Positions 8,080 to 17,326 of a stretch of DNA of 64,000 bases are shown here, in pieces. The stretch covers positions 248,001-312,000 of the forward strand of contig NZ_SRLB01000006.1 of assembly GCF_004745635.1 (NCBI RefSeq), read 5' to 3'. A model generated the notes under the pieces. It saw only the letters and a program-made list of their open reading frames with translations. It ran no database searches and was not told the DNA's origin. Made by a program: the position numbers and the translations under genes. The stretch is from Methylobacterium nonmethylotrophicum (GTDB lineage Bacteria > Pseudomonadota > Alphaproteobacteria > Rhizobiales > Beijerinckiaceae). Position 1 is the first letter of the stretch, and every line of letters begins with the position of its first letter.

Positions 8080-9501
8080 TCAACTTACGGTTATATCGAC
8101 CAGAGCTGCGGCGAGGCGGCGGATGCCCGCCCGGATGGCGACGGGCTCGTTGCCGGCAAAGCCCAGCACCAGCCCGGCCCGGTCCGGCCGCGATGCCGGG
8201 CTGTGGTAGAGCGGGGCGAGCGGGTAGACGCCAATGCCGGCCGCACGGGCGAGCGCCACCATCTCGGCCTCGCGGCTGGCCGGCACGTCCGGAAACCAGG
8301 CGACGAGGTGCAGCCCTGCCGCTTCGCCCTCGACGCGCACCCGCGTGCCGAAGCTCTCGTCGAGGGAGGAGAGGAGCGCGGCCCGCCGCGCCGCGTTGCG
8401 GCGCCGGGCCTGGCGCAGGTGGCGCTCGTAGGCGCCCTCGGTGAGGAGCCGGGCCAGGGCGGCCTGCTCGAGCCCCGGCGCCTGCCGGTCGGCCAGGCGC
8501 TTGGCCTGCGCGAAGGCCTCGGCGAGGGACGGCGGCACCACGAGGTAGCCGAGGCGCAGCTGCGGCGACAGGGTCTTGGAGACCGTGCCGGCATAGACGA
8601 CGCGGCCGGTCCGGTCGAGGCTCAGCAGCGACTCCACCGGTCTCGCGTCGAAGCGGTACTCGCTGTCGTAATCGTCCTCGATGATCGTCGCGCCGGTCGC
8701 CTCTGCCCAGGCCAGCAGGGCCTGCCGGCGGGCGACCGGCAGGACGCCGCCGAGCGGGAACTGGTGCGACGGCGTGACGTAGGCGAGCCGCGCCGGGCCG
8801 AGGCCGGGCAGGGCCTCGGTCCGCAAGCCCTCGGCATCGACCGCGGCGGGCACGATCGTAGCGCCGGCGGCCGCGAAGACCCGCCGCGCCGCGCCGTAGC
8901 CCGGCTCCTCCATGACCACGCGGTCGCCCGGATCGACCAGGAGGCGGGCGCAGAGGTCAATGCCCTGCTGCGAGCCGTTGACCACGAGGATCTGGTCGAG
9001 GGCGCAGCGCAGGCCGCGGGCGCGCCAGAGATAGGCCTGCAGGGCCGCGCGCAGCTCCGGCAGGCCGCGCGGGTCGCCGTAGCCGAGCCGGGCCGGCCGG
9101 CGCAGCAGCACGGCAGTGAGCGCACGGCGCCAGGCGAGGACCGGAAAGTCGATCCCCGAGAGTTCCCCGGTGCGGAAATCGACCGCCGGCCCCCCCGCCT
9201 CGCGCCAAGGCTCCGCGAGGAGGCGCTGGCCGAAGGCGGAGAGGCGTGGCGGCGGTGCCGGGCCGGCCGCGACGGGCGCGGGCACCGGCCGCAGGCCGGC
9301 CGCGACCCGTGCCCGGCTGCCCTGCCGCGTCTCGAGATAGCCCTCGGCGTGGAGCTGGTCATAGGCCGCGGTGACGGTGGTGCGGGAGACGCCGAGCTCG
9401 GCGGCGAGCGCCCGGGTCGAGGGCAGGGCGGCGCCCGGCGGATAGGTGCCGTCCGCGATCTGCGCCTTCAGCGCGGCGCCGATCTGCGCGCTGACCGGCA
9501 T
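8080..9501 (-). CDS. MocR/GabR-type transcriptional regulator (GntR HTH plus aminotransferase fold)
   Basis: 473 residues. The N-terminal winged helix is clear (PPGAALPSTRALAAELGVSR, about residues 22-41). It is followed by a fold-type I aminotransferase domain with the PLP lysine in AGTVSKTLSPQLRLGY. Such proteins bind DNA and use PLP plus a ligand as effector. It is divergent from the PaiB-like gene at 9652, its probable target, with paired operator-like repeats between them. The ATG at 9501 is used; a TTG at 9540 would add 13 residues resembling the family N-terminus but lies inside the first operator repeat. Confidence 0.88.
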   Translation of the reverse strand: MPVSAQIGAALKAQIADGTYPPGAALPSTRALAAELGVSRTTVTAAYDQLHAEGYLETRQGSRARVAAGLRPVPAPVAAGPAPPPRLSAFGQRLLAEPWREAGGPAVDFRTGELSGIDFPVLAWRRALTAVLLRRPARLGYGDPRGLPELRAALQAYLWRARGLRCALDQILVVNGSQQGIDLCARLLVDPGDRVVMEEPGYGAARRVFAAAGATIVPAAVDAEGLRTEALPGLGPARLAYVTPSHQFPLGGVLPVARRQALLAWAEATGATIIEDDYDSEYRFDARPVESLLSLDRTGRVVYAGTVSKTLSPQLRLGYLVVPPSLAEAFAQAKRLADRQAPGLEQAALARLLTEGAYERHLRQARRRNAARRAALLSSLDESFGTRVRVEGEAAGLHLVAWFPDVPASREAEMVALARAAGIGVYPLAPLYHSPASRPDRAGLVLGFAGNEPVAIRAGIRRLAAALVDITVS

Positions 9502-9538
9502 CTGGCGGGCGGGGATCCGGGCGTGACGGTGAGCATCC

Positions 9539-9590
9539 AAACTGGCCTGGCCCTTTCGGCCTGAACTGGACGTCCAGCATGGGCCAGTTT
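9539..9590. promoter_or_regulatory. Candidate MocR operator in the divergent mocR/paiB gap
   Basis: AAACTGGCC (9539-9547) and GGCCAGTTT (9582-9590) are a perfect 9-bp inverted pair. AACTGG also occurs as a direct repeat at 9540-9545 and 9564-9569 (24-bp period), and CTGGACGTCCAG (9566-9577) is a 12-bp palindrome. GabR and PdxR bind paired direct repeats between divergent genes, and this arrangement fits. Confidence 0.55.
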
Positions 9591-9651
9591 CGGGCAAAGA
9601 ACCAGTGCCCCGCCGCGCCTGCCCTGCGTGATCGTTTGGAGGAGACCGCCG

Positions 9652-10275
9652 ATGTACATCCCGCCCGCCTTCCGCGCGGCCGACGAGGCCGCGATGCACG
9701 CGGTGATGCGGGACGCACCGCTGGCGAGCCTCGTCACCGCGACGGCGGCCGGGCTCCTTTGCACGCCGCTGCCGCTCTGCCTCGAGCCGGGCGAGGGCGA
9801 GCGCGGCGTGCTCTACGGCCATCTCGCCCGGGCCAACCCGCACTGGCGCGCGCCCGCCGAGGGCGACACCCTGGCGATCTTCTCCGGGCCCGACGCCTAC
9901 GTGACGCCGTCCTGGTACGCGACCAAGCGCGAGACCGGGAAGGTCGTCCCGACCTGGAACTACGTCGCGGTGCATGCCTACGGGCCGGCGGAGTTCTTCG
10001 ACGATCCGGCGCGGCTCCTGGCCGTCGTCACCCGGCTCACCGCGCGGCACGAGGGCGGCCGACCGGCGCCCTGGGCGGTCGCCGACGCGCCGGCGGATTT
10101 CGTCGCCGCGCAGCTGCGCGGCATCGTCGGATTGCGGCTCCCGATCACGCGCCTGGAGGGCAAGCGCAAGATGAGCCAGAACCGCGACGCGGCGGACCGC
10201 GCCGGCGTCGCGGCCGGGCTGGCGGCGGGCGACGCCGCCGAGCGCCGCGTCGCCGGGCTGATCCCGCTGGACTGA
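9652..10275 (+). CDS. FMN-binding PaiB-family protein
   Basis: 207 residues with the PaiB family start MYIPPAFRAADEAAMHAVM and the split-barrel flavin-binding region (LYGHLARANPHWRAP, later VTPSWYATKRETGKVVPTWN). Full family length. GGAGGAG stands about ten bases before the ATG at 9652. Family members are annotated as FMN-binding negative regulators of proteases and sporulation in Bacillus, but in Proteobacteria they are mostly uncharacterised and may be flavoproteins detoxifying or modifying small amines. Divergence from the MocR regulator suggests control by it. Confidence 0.88.
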   Translation: MYIPPAFRAADEAAMHAVMRDAPLASLVTATAAGLLCTPLPLCLEPGEGERGVLYGHLARANPHWRAPAEGDTLAIFSGPDAYVTPSWYATKRETGKVVPTWNYVAVHAYGPAEFFDDPARLLAVVTRLTARHEGGRPAPWAVADAPADFVAAQLRGIVGLRLPITRLEGKRKMSQNRDAADRAGVAAGLAAGDAAERRVAGLIPLD

Positions 10276-10322
10276 CCGCCCGCTCGGATTTGCCGCCGGT
10301 ACGAACCTTGCTCCAATTCGGC

Positions 10323-10350
10323 TCGTGCGCGATCCATGGTTCGTGCGCGA
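10323..10350. promoter_or_regulatory. 10-bp direct repeat upstream of the LysR gene
   Basis: TCGTGCGCGA occurs at 10323-10332 and 10341-10350 with an 8-bp spacer, so the centres are 18 bp apart, just before the LysR start codon at 10364. With flanking GGC and GCC it also makes a near-perfect dyad. It could be an autoregulatory operator; this is inference. Confidence 0.35.
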
Positions 10351-10363
10351 GCCGGGACGGGGC

Positions 10364-11260
10364 ATGGCGGAACTGCGAAGCCTGGAGATCTTCTACTGGA
10401 CCGCCTCGCTCTGCAGCTTCCGCAAGGCGGCGGAGCGGGTGAACACCTCGCAGCCCGCGGTGTCGCAGCGCATCGCCGCGCTGGAGCAGGAATTCGGCGT
10501 GGCCCTGTTCGAGCGGCGCGCCCGCTCGGTCGTGCTGACCGCCAAGGGCCGCGAGCTCCTGGCCTACGCCGAGCGCTTCCTGCGCCTGCGCACCGAGATG
10601 ATGCAGGCGGTGGCCGGGCCCGGCTCCCTGCGCGGCGTGCTGCGCCTCGGCGTCTCCGAGACCATCGTGCATACCTGGCTGATGCGCTTCATCGCGCGCA
10701 TGAACGAGGCCTATCCGGGAGTCACCGTCGACATCGCGGTCGACATCTCGCCCAACATGCGCGACGCGCTCCTCGACCGCGACCTCGACCTCGCCTTCCT
10801 GGTCGGGCCGATCACCATGCCGAGCCTCGTCAACCTGCCGCTGTGCAGCGTGTCGCTGGCCTGGATCGCGGCGCCGCAGCTCGATCTCGGCCCCGGCGAG
10901 GTCGATCTCGCGAGCCTTCTCCGCTTTCCCCTGATCACCTACCCGAAGAACACCAACCCCTACGTCCAGCTGCGCGAGATGCTGGCGCAGTCGAACCTGC
11001 CGCCGCCGCGCCTGCACAGCAACGCCTCGCTCTCCACCATCGTGCGGATGGCCCGGGAGGGGATCGGCATCGGGGTGATCCCGCCCGAGGTGGTGCGCCA
11101 GGACCTCGACGAGGGTGCCCTGCGGGTCATCGCCCCGGCGCCGGCGCTGCCCGACATCACCTTCACGGCCACCTATGCCAGCGCTCCCGACGGGGGGCTG
11201 GCCGCGGCGGCGGCGCGGCTGGCCTGCGAGGTCGCGGCCTCGCCCGACTGGCGCCGGTGA
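10364..11260 (+). CDS. LysR-family transcriptional regulator
   Basis: 298 residues. The N-terminal HTH is typical (FRKAAERVNTSQPAVSQRIA, about residues 18-37), followed by the linker helix and a two-lobed effector domain (LRLGVSETIVHTWLMRF). The ATG at 10364 is preferred over a GTG at 10325 because MAELRSLEIFYW aligns with LysR starts. It lies upstream of, and on the same strand as, the DUF1445 gene and the ABC importer at 12367-17245, with a LysR-type box in between. It is probably their regulator. The effector is unknown. Confidence 0.92.
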   Translation: MAELRSLEIFYWTASLCSFRKAAERVNTSQPAVSQRIAALEQEFGVALFERRARSVVLTAKGRELLAYAERFLRLRTEMMQAVAGPGSLRGVLRLGVSETIVHTWLMRFIARMNEAYPGVTVDIAVDISPNMRDALLDRDLDLAFLVGPITMPSLVNLPLCSVSLAWIAAPQLDLGPGEVDLASLLRFPLITYPKNTNPYVQLREMLAQSNLPPPRLHSNASLSTIVRMAREGIGIGVIPPEVVRQDLDEGALRVIAPAPALPDITFTATYASAPDGGLAAAAARLACEVAASPDWRR

Positions 11261-11266
11261 CGATGT

Positions 11267-11283
11267 GATAAGCAGGGCTTATC
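11267..11283. promoter_or_regulatory. LysR-type T-N11-A dyad upstream of the DUF1445 gene
   Basis: GATAAGC-AGG-GCTTATC is a perfect 7-bp dyad containing the LysR consensus T-N11-A (TAAGCAGGGCTTA). It lies directly after the LysR gene and about 95 bp before the next start codon. CGATGTGAT is also directly repeated at 11261 and 11323. It probably binds the LysR encoded at 10364-11260. Confidence 0.5.
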
Positions 11284-11378
11284 GAAACCGATGCGAAATG
11301 ACGATTGGCGCTTACCTGCCCACGATGTGATCATGGCGCATCCTTGAGCACAGGGTGTTCCGGGCAACAGGAGCGGCG

Positions 11379-12179
11379 ATGACCCTTCCCTTCGATCGGG
11401 CGCGGATGAGCGGCGAGGCGGCGCGGCTCGCCTGCCGCAGCGGCGCCATCACCGGCTGCACCGCCGGCATCGCCGACGGCTACGTGCAGGGCAACCTCGC
11501 GGTGCTGCCGGCGGACCTCGCCGACGAGTTCCTGCTGTTTGCCCAGCGCAACCCGAAATCCTGCCCGATCATCGGCGTCTCGGCGAAGGGCGAGCGCACG
11601 ATCCCCGAACTCGGCCTCGACCTCGACATCGCCACGGACGTCGCCGGCTACCGGGTCTGGCGCGACGGCGAGGTGGTGGCGGAGCGCGACGCGGTCGCGG
11701 ATCTCTGGCGCGACGACCTCGTGGCCTTCGTGATCGGCTGCTCCTACTCGTTCGAGGCCGCGATGGCCGAGGACGGGCTGCCGCTCCGCCATGTCGAGAT
11801 GGGCGTGCGGGTGCCGATGTACCGCACGTCGACTCCGTGCGCCCCGGCCGGCCGCTTCGCCGGGCCGATGGTGGTCTCGATGCGGCCCCTCACCCCCGCG
11901 CAGGCGATCCGGGCGGTGCAGATCACCTCGCGCTTCCCCTCCGTCCACGGCGCACCGGTCCATCTCGGCCGCCCGGACCTGATCGGCATCCGGGATATCG
12001 GCGCGCCCGATTACGGCGATCCGGTGCGGATCGGCGAGGACGAGATCCCGGTCTTCTGGGCCTGCGGCGTCACCCCGCAATCGGTGATCGCCGCCGTGAA
12101 ACCGTCCTTCGCCATCACGCATGCGCCGGGCTGCATGCTGATCACGGATCGCCGCAACAGCGAGTACGCGGTGCTCTGA
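11379..12179 (+). CDS. DUF1445 / D-glutamate cyclase-like putative hydro-lyase
   Basis: 266 residues of the YcsI/DUF1445 family, recognised by [20 protein letters not shown] near residue 18, the stretch [16 protein letters not shown] near residue 120, and a C-terminal [13 protein letters not shown] eukaryotic relative is D-glutamate cyclase; bacterial members are only called putative hydro-lyases. The ATG at 11379 follows a GGAG-like site and matches the family start. It sits between a LysR gene and a LIV-type importer, so it may process the imported amino acid or lactam. That link is inference. Confidence 0.85.
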   Translation: MTLPFDRARMSGEAARLACRSGAITGCTAGIADGYVQGNLAVLPADLADEFLLFAQRNPKSCPIIGVSAKGERTIPELGLDLDIATDVAGYRVWRDGEVVAERDAVADLWRDDLVAFVIGCSYSFEAAMAEDGLPLRHVEMGVRVPMYRTSTPCAPAGRFAGPMVVSMRPLTPAQAIRAVQITSRFPSVHGAPVHLGRPDLIGIRDIGAPDYGDPVRIGEDEIPVFWACGVTPQSVIAAVKPSFAITHAPGCMLITDRRNSEYAVL

Positions 12180-12301
12180 GCCGGTTGTCCCCGACGTCGA
12201 TCGTCTCGGATTCCGGCTCGCGCATCATTCTTGCAACCGCCCGCACGACGTCTCCGACGCCGGCTGTTCGATCTGCGGCAATCGACTGTTCAAGGCCGGC
12301 G

Positions 12302-12322
12302 GCCGGCTTTGAAAAAGCCGGC
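12302..12322. promoter_or_regulatory. Leader hairpin before the second LIV-type importer
   Basis: GCCGGCTTT (12302-12310), loop GAA, AAAGCCGGC (12314-12322): a perfect 9-bp stem about 45 bp upstream of the binding-protein start. No T-run follows on the plus strand. It could affect mRNA stability or translation of the importer operon. Confidence 0.3.
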
Positions 12323-12366
12323 GGAATGAGGCTTAGAGAGAATCCCTGCCCCCTGGAGGCCAGCGC

Positions 12367-13617
12367 ATGATTCGTCGTCGAGAACTCTTGGTCGGGGCCG
12401 GTGCCCTGTCGCTCGCCTCGGTCGGAGGCGCGCCCGCCCGCGCCGCCGAGCCCGAGGTCGTGATCGGCGTGCTCTACGCCATGTCGGGCCCGAGCGCGCA
12501 GGTCGGTGTGGACGCCCGCCACGCCATCGAGACGGCGCTGGACCTCATCAACAACGACCACGACCTCGACCTGCCGGGCGCCAAGGGCGCGGGCCTTGCC
12601 GGCCTGGGCGGCGCCAGGATCCGCCTGGTCTTCGCCGACCACCAGGCCGACCCGCAGAAGGGCCGCGCCGAGGCCGAGCGCCTTATCACCCAGGACAAGG
12701 TCGCGGCCCTCCTCGGCTGCTACCAGTCGGCAGTCTCCGCCACCGTGAGCGCCACCGCCGAGCGCTACGGCGTGCCCTTCCTCTGCGCCGACTCGTCATC
12801 GCCGAGCCTGCACCGCAAGGGCCTGAAGTACTTCTTCCGCCCGGCCGCCCACGACGAGATGTTCTCGACCGCGATGTTCGACTTCCTGGATTCCCTGCGC
12901 AAGCAGGGCCAGAAGATCGACACCGTCGCGCTGTTCTTCGAGGACACGATCTACGGCGTCGATTCCTCGACCGTGCAGCGCAAGCTGGCCGGCGAGCGCG
13001 GCTACAAGCTCGTCGCCGACGTGAAGTACAAGAGCAACTCGCCCTCGCTGACCGCCGAGGTGCAGCAGCTGAAGACGGCGAATGCCGACGTGCTCCTGCC
13101 GACGAGCTACACCACCGACGCGATCCTGCTCACCAAGACCATGGCGGAGCTCGGCTACAAGCCGAAGAGCATCATCGCCCAGGCGGCCGGCTTCTCCGAG
13201 AAGGTCACCTACGACGCGGTCGGCGACAAGCTCCAGGGCCTGATCTCCCGCGGCAGCTTCTCCCTCGATCTCGCCGCCAAGCGCCCAATGGTCGCCACCG
13301 TCAACGGCATGTACAAGGCCCGGGCCGGGCGCGACCTCAACGACAACACCTCGCGCCAGTTGATGGCCCTGATCGTGCTCGCCGACGCCCTCGACCGTGC
13401 CGGCTCGACCGACGGCCAGAAGATCCGCGCCGCGCTCGCCGCCACCGACATCCCGGGCACCCGCACGGTGATGCCCTGGACCAAGGTGGCGTTCGGCCCC
13501 GACGGCCAGAACGTCTTCGCCGACCCGGTGCTGCTCCAGTGGATCGGCGACAAGTTCATCACGATCTTCCCGGACTCCGCCGCGGTGGCACCGGCCAAGT
13601 GGCCGATGAACGCGTGA
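12367..13617 (+). CDS. LIV-type ABC transporter substrate-binding protein (Tat-like leader)
   Basis: 416 residues, Peripla_BP_6 family. The leader MIRRRELLVGAGALSLASVG has consecutive arginines before the hydrophobic core and ends ARAAEP, so export may use the Tat pathway. The mature part begins PEVVIGVLYAMSGPSAQVGV. It heads a full five-component importer (binding protein, two permeases, two ATPases; 12367-17245). It is quite unlike the binding protein at 1833, so the two systems should have different ligands. The ligand is unknown; the DUF1445 neighbour hints at an amino-acid-like compound. Confidence 0.9.
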   Translation: MIRRRELLVGAGALSLASVGGAPARAAEPEVVIGVLYAMSGPSAQVGVDARHAIETALDLINNDHDLDLPGAKGAGLAGLGGARIRLVFADHQADPQKGRAEAERLITQDKVAALLGCYQSAVSATVSATAERYGVPFLCADSSSPSLHRKGLKYFFRPAAHDEMFSTAMFDFLDSLRKQGQKIDTVALFFEDTIYGVDSSTVQRKLAGERGYKLVADVKYKSNSPSLTAEVQQLKTANADVLLPTSYTTDAILLTKTMAELGYKPKSIIAQAAGFSEKVTYDAVGDKLQGLISRGSFSLDLAAKRPMVATVNGMYKARAGRDLNDNTSRQLMALIVLADALDRAGSTDGQKIRAALAATDIPGTRTVMPWTKVAFGPDGQNVFADPVLLQWIGDKFITIFPDSAAVAPAKWPMNA

Positions 13618-13651
13618 GGCCGTTCTTCGACGCTGACGCTTCGAGGTGAAG

Positions 13652-13829
13652 CGCACCTCCCCTCTCCCGTTTGGGAGAGGGGCCGGGGGATCGAAGATCC
13701 CGGCGTGAGGGTGCTACGCTTCGGTGTGAAGCGCTGAGCGTGGTGCTGGCAGCTCGACGCTCGCAGCTTGGTCCGGAAGCGTGTCACCCTCACCCCTACC
13801 CCCCCACACGGGAGAGGGGATCCCGCGCC
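13652..13829. repeat. Long palindromic repeat, family 1 (copy A, reverse orientation)
   Basis: About 178 bp with a CCCCTCTCCCG-type hairpin at each end, and the internal marks GTGAGGGTGCTACG and GTGTCACCCTCACCCC. Compared with 27182-27348 and 56010-56186 this copy is inverted. It lies between the binding-protein gene and its permease, so it is transcribed within the operon and could act as a 3'-end barrier or differential-expression element. Confidence 0.7.
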
Positions 13830-13885
13830 CTTCCGGCGACGATCGAACCGTTCTCGCGAGCCGCTCACCGGAGCCTGTATTATCC

Positions 13886-14764
13886 ATGACGACGCAAGCC
13901 CTGGTTCAGGTGCTGGCGAGCGGCCTCCTGATGGGCTTGATCTACGCCCTGATCGCGGTCGGCCTCTCGCTGATCTTCGGCCTGATGGACGTGGTGAACT
14001 TCGCCCATGGCGAGTTCCTGATGCTGGCGATGTACGCGACCTTCGGGCTGGTGCTGGTCACACGCCTCGATCCGGTGGTGCTGATGCCGCTGGTCGCCGC
14101 CCTGCTCTTCGTGCTCGGGGCCGCCGCCTATATGGGCGTGGTGCGCTTCGCCATGCGGGCCAAGGCCAACCAGGGCATGGTGCAGATCTTCGCGACCTTC
14201 GGGCTCGCGATCCTGCTCCAGGGCGCCGCCCAGTACCTGTTCACGCCCGACTACCGCAACGTCCAGAACACCTGGCTCGGCGGGCGCACCCTGGATCTCG
14301 GCGGCGTCTTCCTGCCCTGGCCGCAGATCTTCGGCGCCGTCGTGTCGCTCGCCGCCTTCGGGGGGCTGCACCTGCTGATGAGCCGGACCGATTTCGGCCG
14401 GGCGCTGGAGGCCACCCGGGAGGACCAGGGCGCGGTGGCGCTGGTCGGCATCGACCGCAACCGGGTCTTCGCGCTGGGCTGGGGCCTCGGCGCGGCGCTG
14501 GTCGGCCTCGCCGGCGCGGTGCTGGCGATCTTCTACTACATCCACCCGCAGGTCGGCGCGAGCTTCGCCCTCATCGCCTACGTCACGGTGGCCCTCGGCG
14601 GCTTCGGCAGCGTCGGCGGGGCCCTCGCGGCCGGGATCATCGTCGGCCTCGTCGAGGCGTTCACGGCGGTGATCCTGCCGCCGGCGCTGAAATCCGTCGG
14701 CGTCTACGCCCTCTACCTCGCGGTGGTGTTCGCGCGGCCGCAAGGCCTGTTCGGGAGGCTCTAG
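13886..14764 (+). CDS. LIV-type ABC transporter permease (LivH family)
   Basis: 292 residues, highly hydrophobic, with the LivH motif VVNFAHGEFLMLAMYATFGL near residue 38 and the cytoplasmic loop AYVTVALGGFGSVGGALAAG near residue 235. The start at 13886 gives MTTQALVQVLASGLLMGLIY, the usual family N-terminus. It is separated from the binding protein by a repeat-containing 268-bp gap and abuts the next permease gene directly. It forms the membrane channel with the product of 14765-15805. Confidence 0.93.
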   Translation: MTTQALVQVLASGLLMGLIYALIAVGLSLIFGLMDVVNFAHGEFLMLAMYATFGLVLVTRLDPVVLMPLVAALLFVLGAAAYMGVVRFAMRAKANQGMVQIFATFGLAILLQGAAQYLFTPDYRNVQNTWLGGRTLDLGGVFLPWPQIFGAVVSLAAFGGLHLLMSRTDFGRALEATREDQGAVALVGIDRNRVFALGWGLGAALVGLAGAVLAIFYYIHPQVGASFALIAYVTVALGGFGSVGGALAAGIIVGLVEAFTAVILPPALKSVGVYALYLAVVFARPQGLFGRL

Positions 14765-15805
14765 ATGACCACGCTGACCACCGCCCTCGCGCCGGGCTCA
14801 GGCCTCACGCGGGCCGAGGCGAGCTACGCCGCCAGGCGCCGGCGCAAGCTGGTCGTCGCCGCCCTGGTCTTCGCCGGTCTCGCCGCGCTCCCTTACGGGA
14901 TCCGCGACGTCTACCTGCAGAACGTCTTGATCCTCACCCTGATGTACGCCGCGCTCTCGCAGAGCTGGAATATCCTGGGCGGCTATTGCGGCCAGGTGTC
15001 GCTCGGCCACGCGCTGTATTTCGGCTTCGGCGCCTACGCCACCACCGTGCTGTTCGTGAATTACGGCATGCTGCCGTGGTTCGGCATGCTGGCCGGCGGG
15101 ATGCTCTCCGCCGTCGTGGCGCTGGCGCTGGGCTATCCGTGCTTCCGGCTCGCCGGCCACTACTTCTCGATCGCCACCATCGTGATCGCGGAGATCGGCC
15201 TGCTGCTGGTCCATAACTGGGACTTCGTCGGCGGCGCGATGGGCATCCAGTGGCCGTTCAACCCGGATTCCTGGTGGACGCTCCAGTTCGCCCGCGACAA
15301 GATCCCGTATGTCCACTTCGCCATCGGCTTCCTGGCGGTGGTGTGGTTCGTGACCTGGGTGATCGAGGGCTCGCGCTGGGGCTACTGGTGGCGCGCCGTC
15401 AAGGACGACGCCCAGGCCGCCGAGAGCCTCGGCGTCGAGGTCTTCCGCTCCAAGATGGCGGCGGCCGCGGTCTCGGCCTTCTTCACCGCCATCGGCGGCG
15501 GCTTCTACGCGGCTTACGTCTCCTACATCGACCCCGAGAGCGTGATGAGCTTCCGCTTCTCGCTGCTCTTCGCGCTCCCGGCGGTGCTCGGCGGCATCGG
15601 CACCCTGTGGGGGCCGCTCGTGGGTGCTGCGATCCTGATCCCGCTCACCGAGATCAGCCGGTCGTATCTCGGCGGCAGCGGCAACGGCCTCGACCTGATG
15701 CTCTACGGCGTGCTCGTGATGGTGGTGGCGCTGGCCCGGCCCGAGGGCGTGCTCAGCCTCTTTCGCCGCACCCGCACGGCCCGCAACCAGGAGGCGACAC
15801 CGTGA
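14765..15805 (+). CDS. LIV-type ABC transporter permease (LivM family)
   Basis: 346 residues. The diagnostic LivM stretch YCGQVSLGHALYFGFGAYAT lies near residue 76, and several membrane spans follow. A charged N-terminal tail of about 35 residues precedes the first span. The ATG follows immediately after the stop codon of the LivH-like gene, and the end overlaps the ATPase start by 4 bases (GTGA), so translational coupling is likely. It is the partner of the preceding permease. Confidence 0.93.
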   Translation: MTTLTTALAPGSGLTRAEASYAARRRRKLVVAALVFAGLAALPYGIRDVYLQNVLILTLMYAALSQSWNILGGYCGQVSLGHALYFGFGAYATTVLFVNYGMLPWFGMLAGGMLSAVVALALGYPCFRLAGHYFSIATIVIAEIGLLLVHNWDFVGGAMGIQWPFNPDSWWTLQFARDKIPYVHFAIGFLAVVWFVTWVIEGSRWGYWWRAVKDDAQAAESLGVEVFRSKMAAAAVSAFFTAIGGGFYAAYVSYIDPESVMSFRFSLLFALPAVLGGIGTLWGPLVGAAILIPLTEISRSYLGGSGNGLDLMLYGVLVMVVALARPEGVLSLFRRTRTARNQEATP

Positions 15806-16537
15806 GCATGCCTGCTGCTTCGTCGCCCCTGCTGCGCATCGACCACGTCACGCTGCGCTTCGGCGGCCTCGTCGCCAATGCCGATATCAGCCTCGACGTG
15901 CCGGAGGGCCAGATCCTCGGGCTGATCGGGCCGAACGGCGCCGGCAAGTCGACCCTGTTCAACCTGATCTCCGGCACCTACCGGCCGAGCGAGGGGCGGA
16001 TCGCCTTCCAGGGCGAGGACATCACCGGTCTCTCCGCGCCCGAGCGCTGCCGGCGCGGCATCGCCCGCACCTTCCAGGTGCCGCGCTCCTTCGACTCGAT
16101 GAACGTGGTCGAGAACGTGATCGTCGGGGGCTTCGCCCGCCATGCCGGCGCCGCCGCGGCCCGCCGCGTGGCGCTCGAGACCCTCGACTTCGCCGGCCTC
16201 GGCCACCGGGCGGAGGCCGTGGCGGGGGAACTGACGCCGCCCGAGAAGCGCCGCCTCGAGGTCGCCCGGGCGCTCGCCACCGAGCCGAAGCTCCTCCTCC
16301 TCGACGAGGTGCTGACGGGCCTCACCCCGAGCGAGGCCAAGGCCGGGGTCGAGCTGATCCGCAAGGTGGCGGCCCGCGGGGTCACCGTCATCATGGTCGA
16401 GCACGTGATGGAAGTGGTGATGCCGCTGGTCGACCGCGCCGTGGTGCTGCATCTCGGCCGCGTGCTGGCCGAGGGCCACCCGACCGAGGTGGTGCGCCAC
16501 GACGGCGTCATCACCGCCTATCTGGGAGAGCGTCACC

Positions 16538-16548
<11 letters not shown>
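15802..16548 (+). CDS. LIV-type ABC transporter ATP-binding protein (LivG family)
   Basis: 248 residues. Walker A is GPNGAGKST near residue 43, and the family-specific IARTFQVPRSFDSMNV Q-loop region is present. The ABC signature is the degenerate LTPPEKRRLEVARAL, and Walker B reads LLLLDEVLTGL. This variant occurs in a LivG subgroup and need not mean loss of activity. The GTG at 15802 overlaps the previous stop; an ATG at 15808 is possible. It is a cytoplasmic ATPase working with the LivF-like protein downstream. Confidence 0.92.
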
Positions 16549-17245
<697 letters not shown>

Positions 17246-17326
17246 ACGTGCGAATCTGATCCGGGCCGCGAGACTCCCGCCCGTCCGGCCGATGCTCTAG
17301 AGAGGGCTCCGCACGGAGACCCATCG

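Noticed and set aside
9658..9840. paiAB stress operon
   Set aside because: Only the paiB-type gene is present; no paiA acetyltransferase lies beside it.
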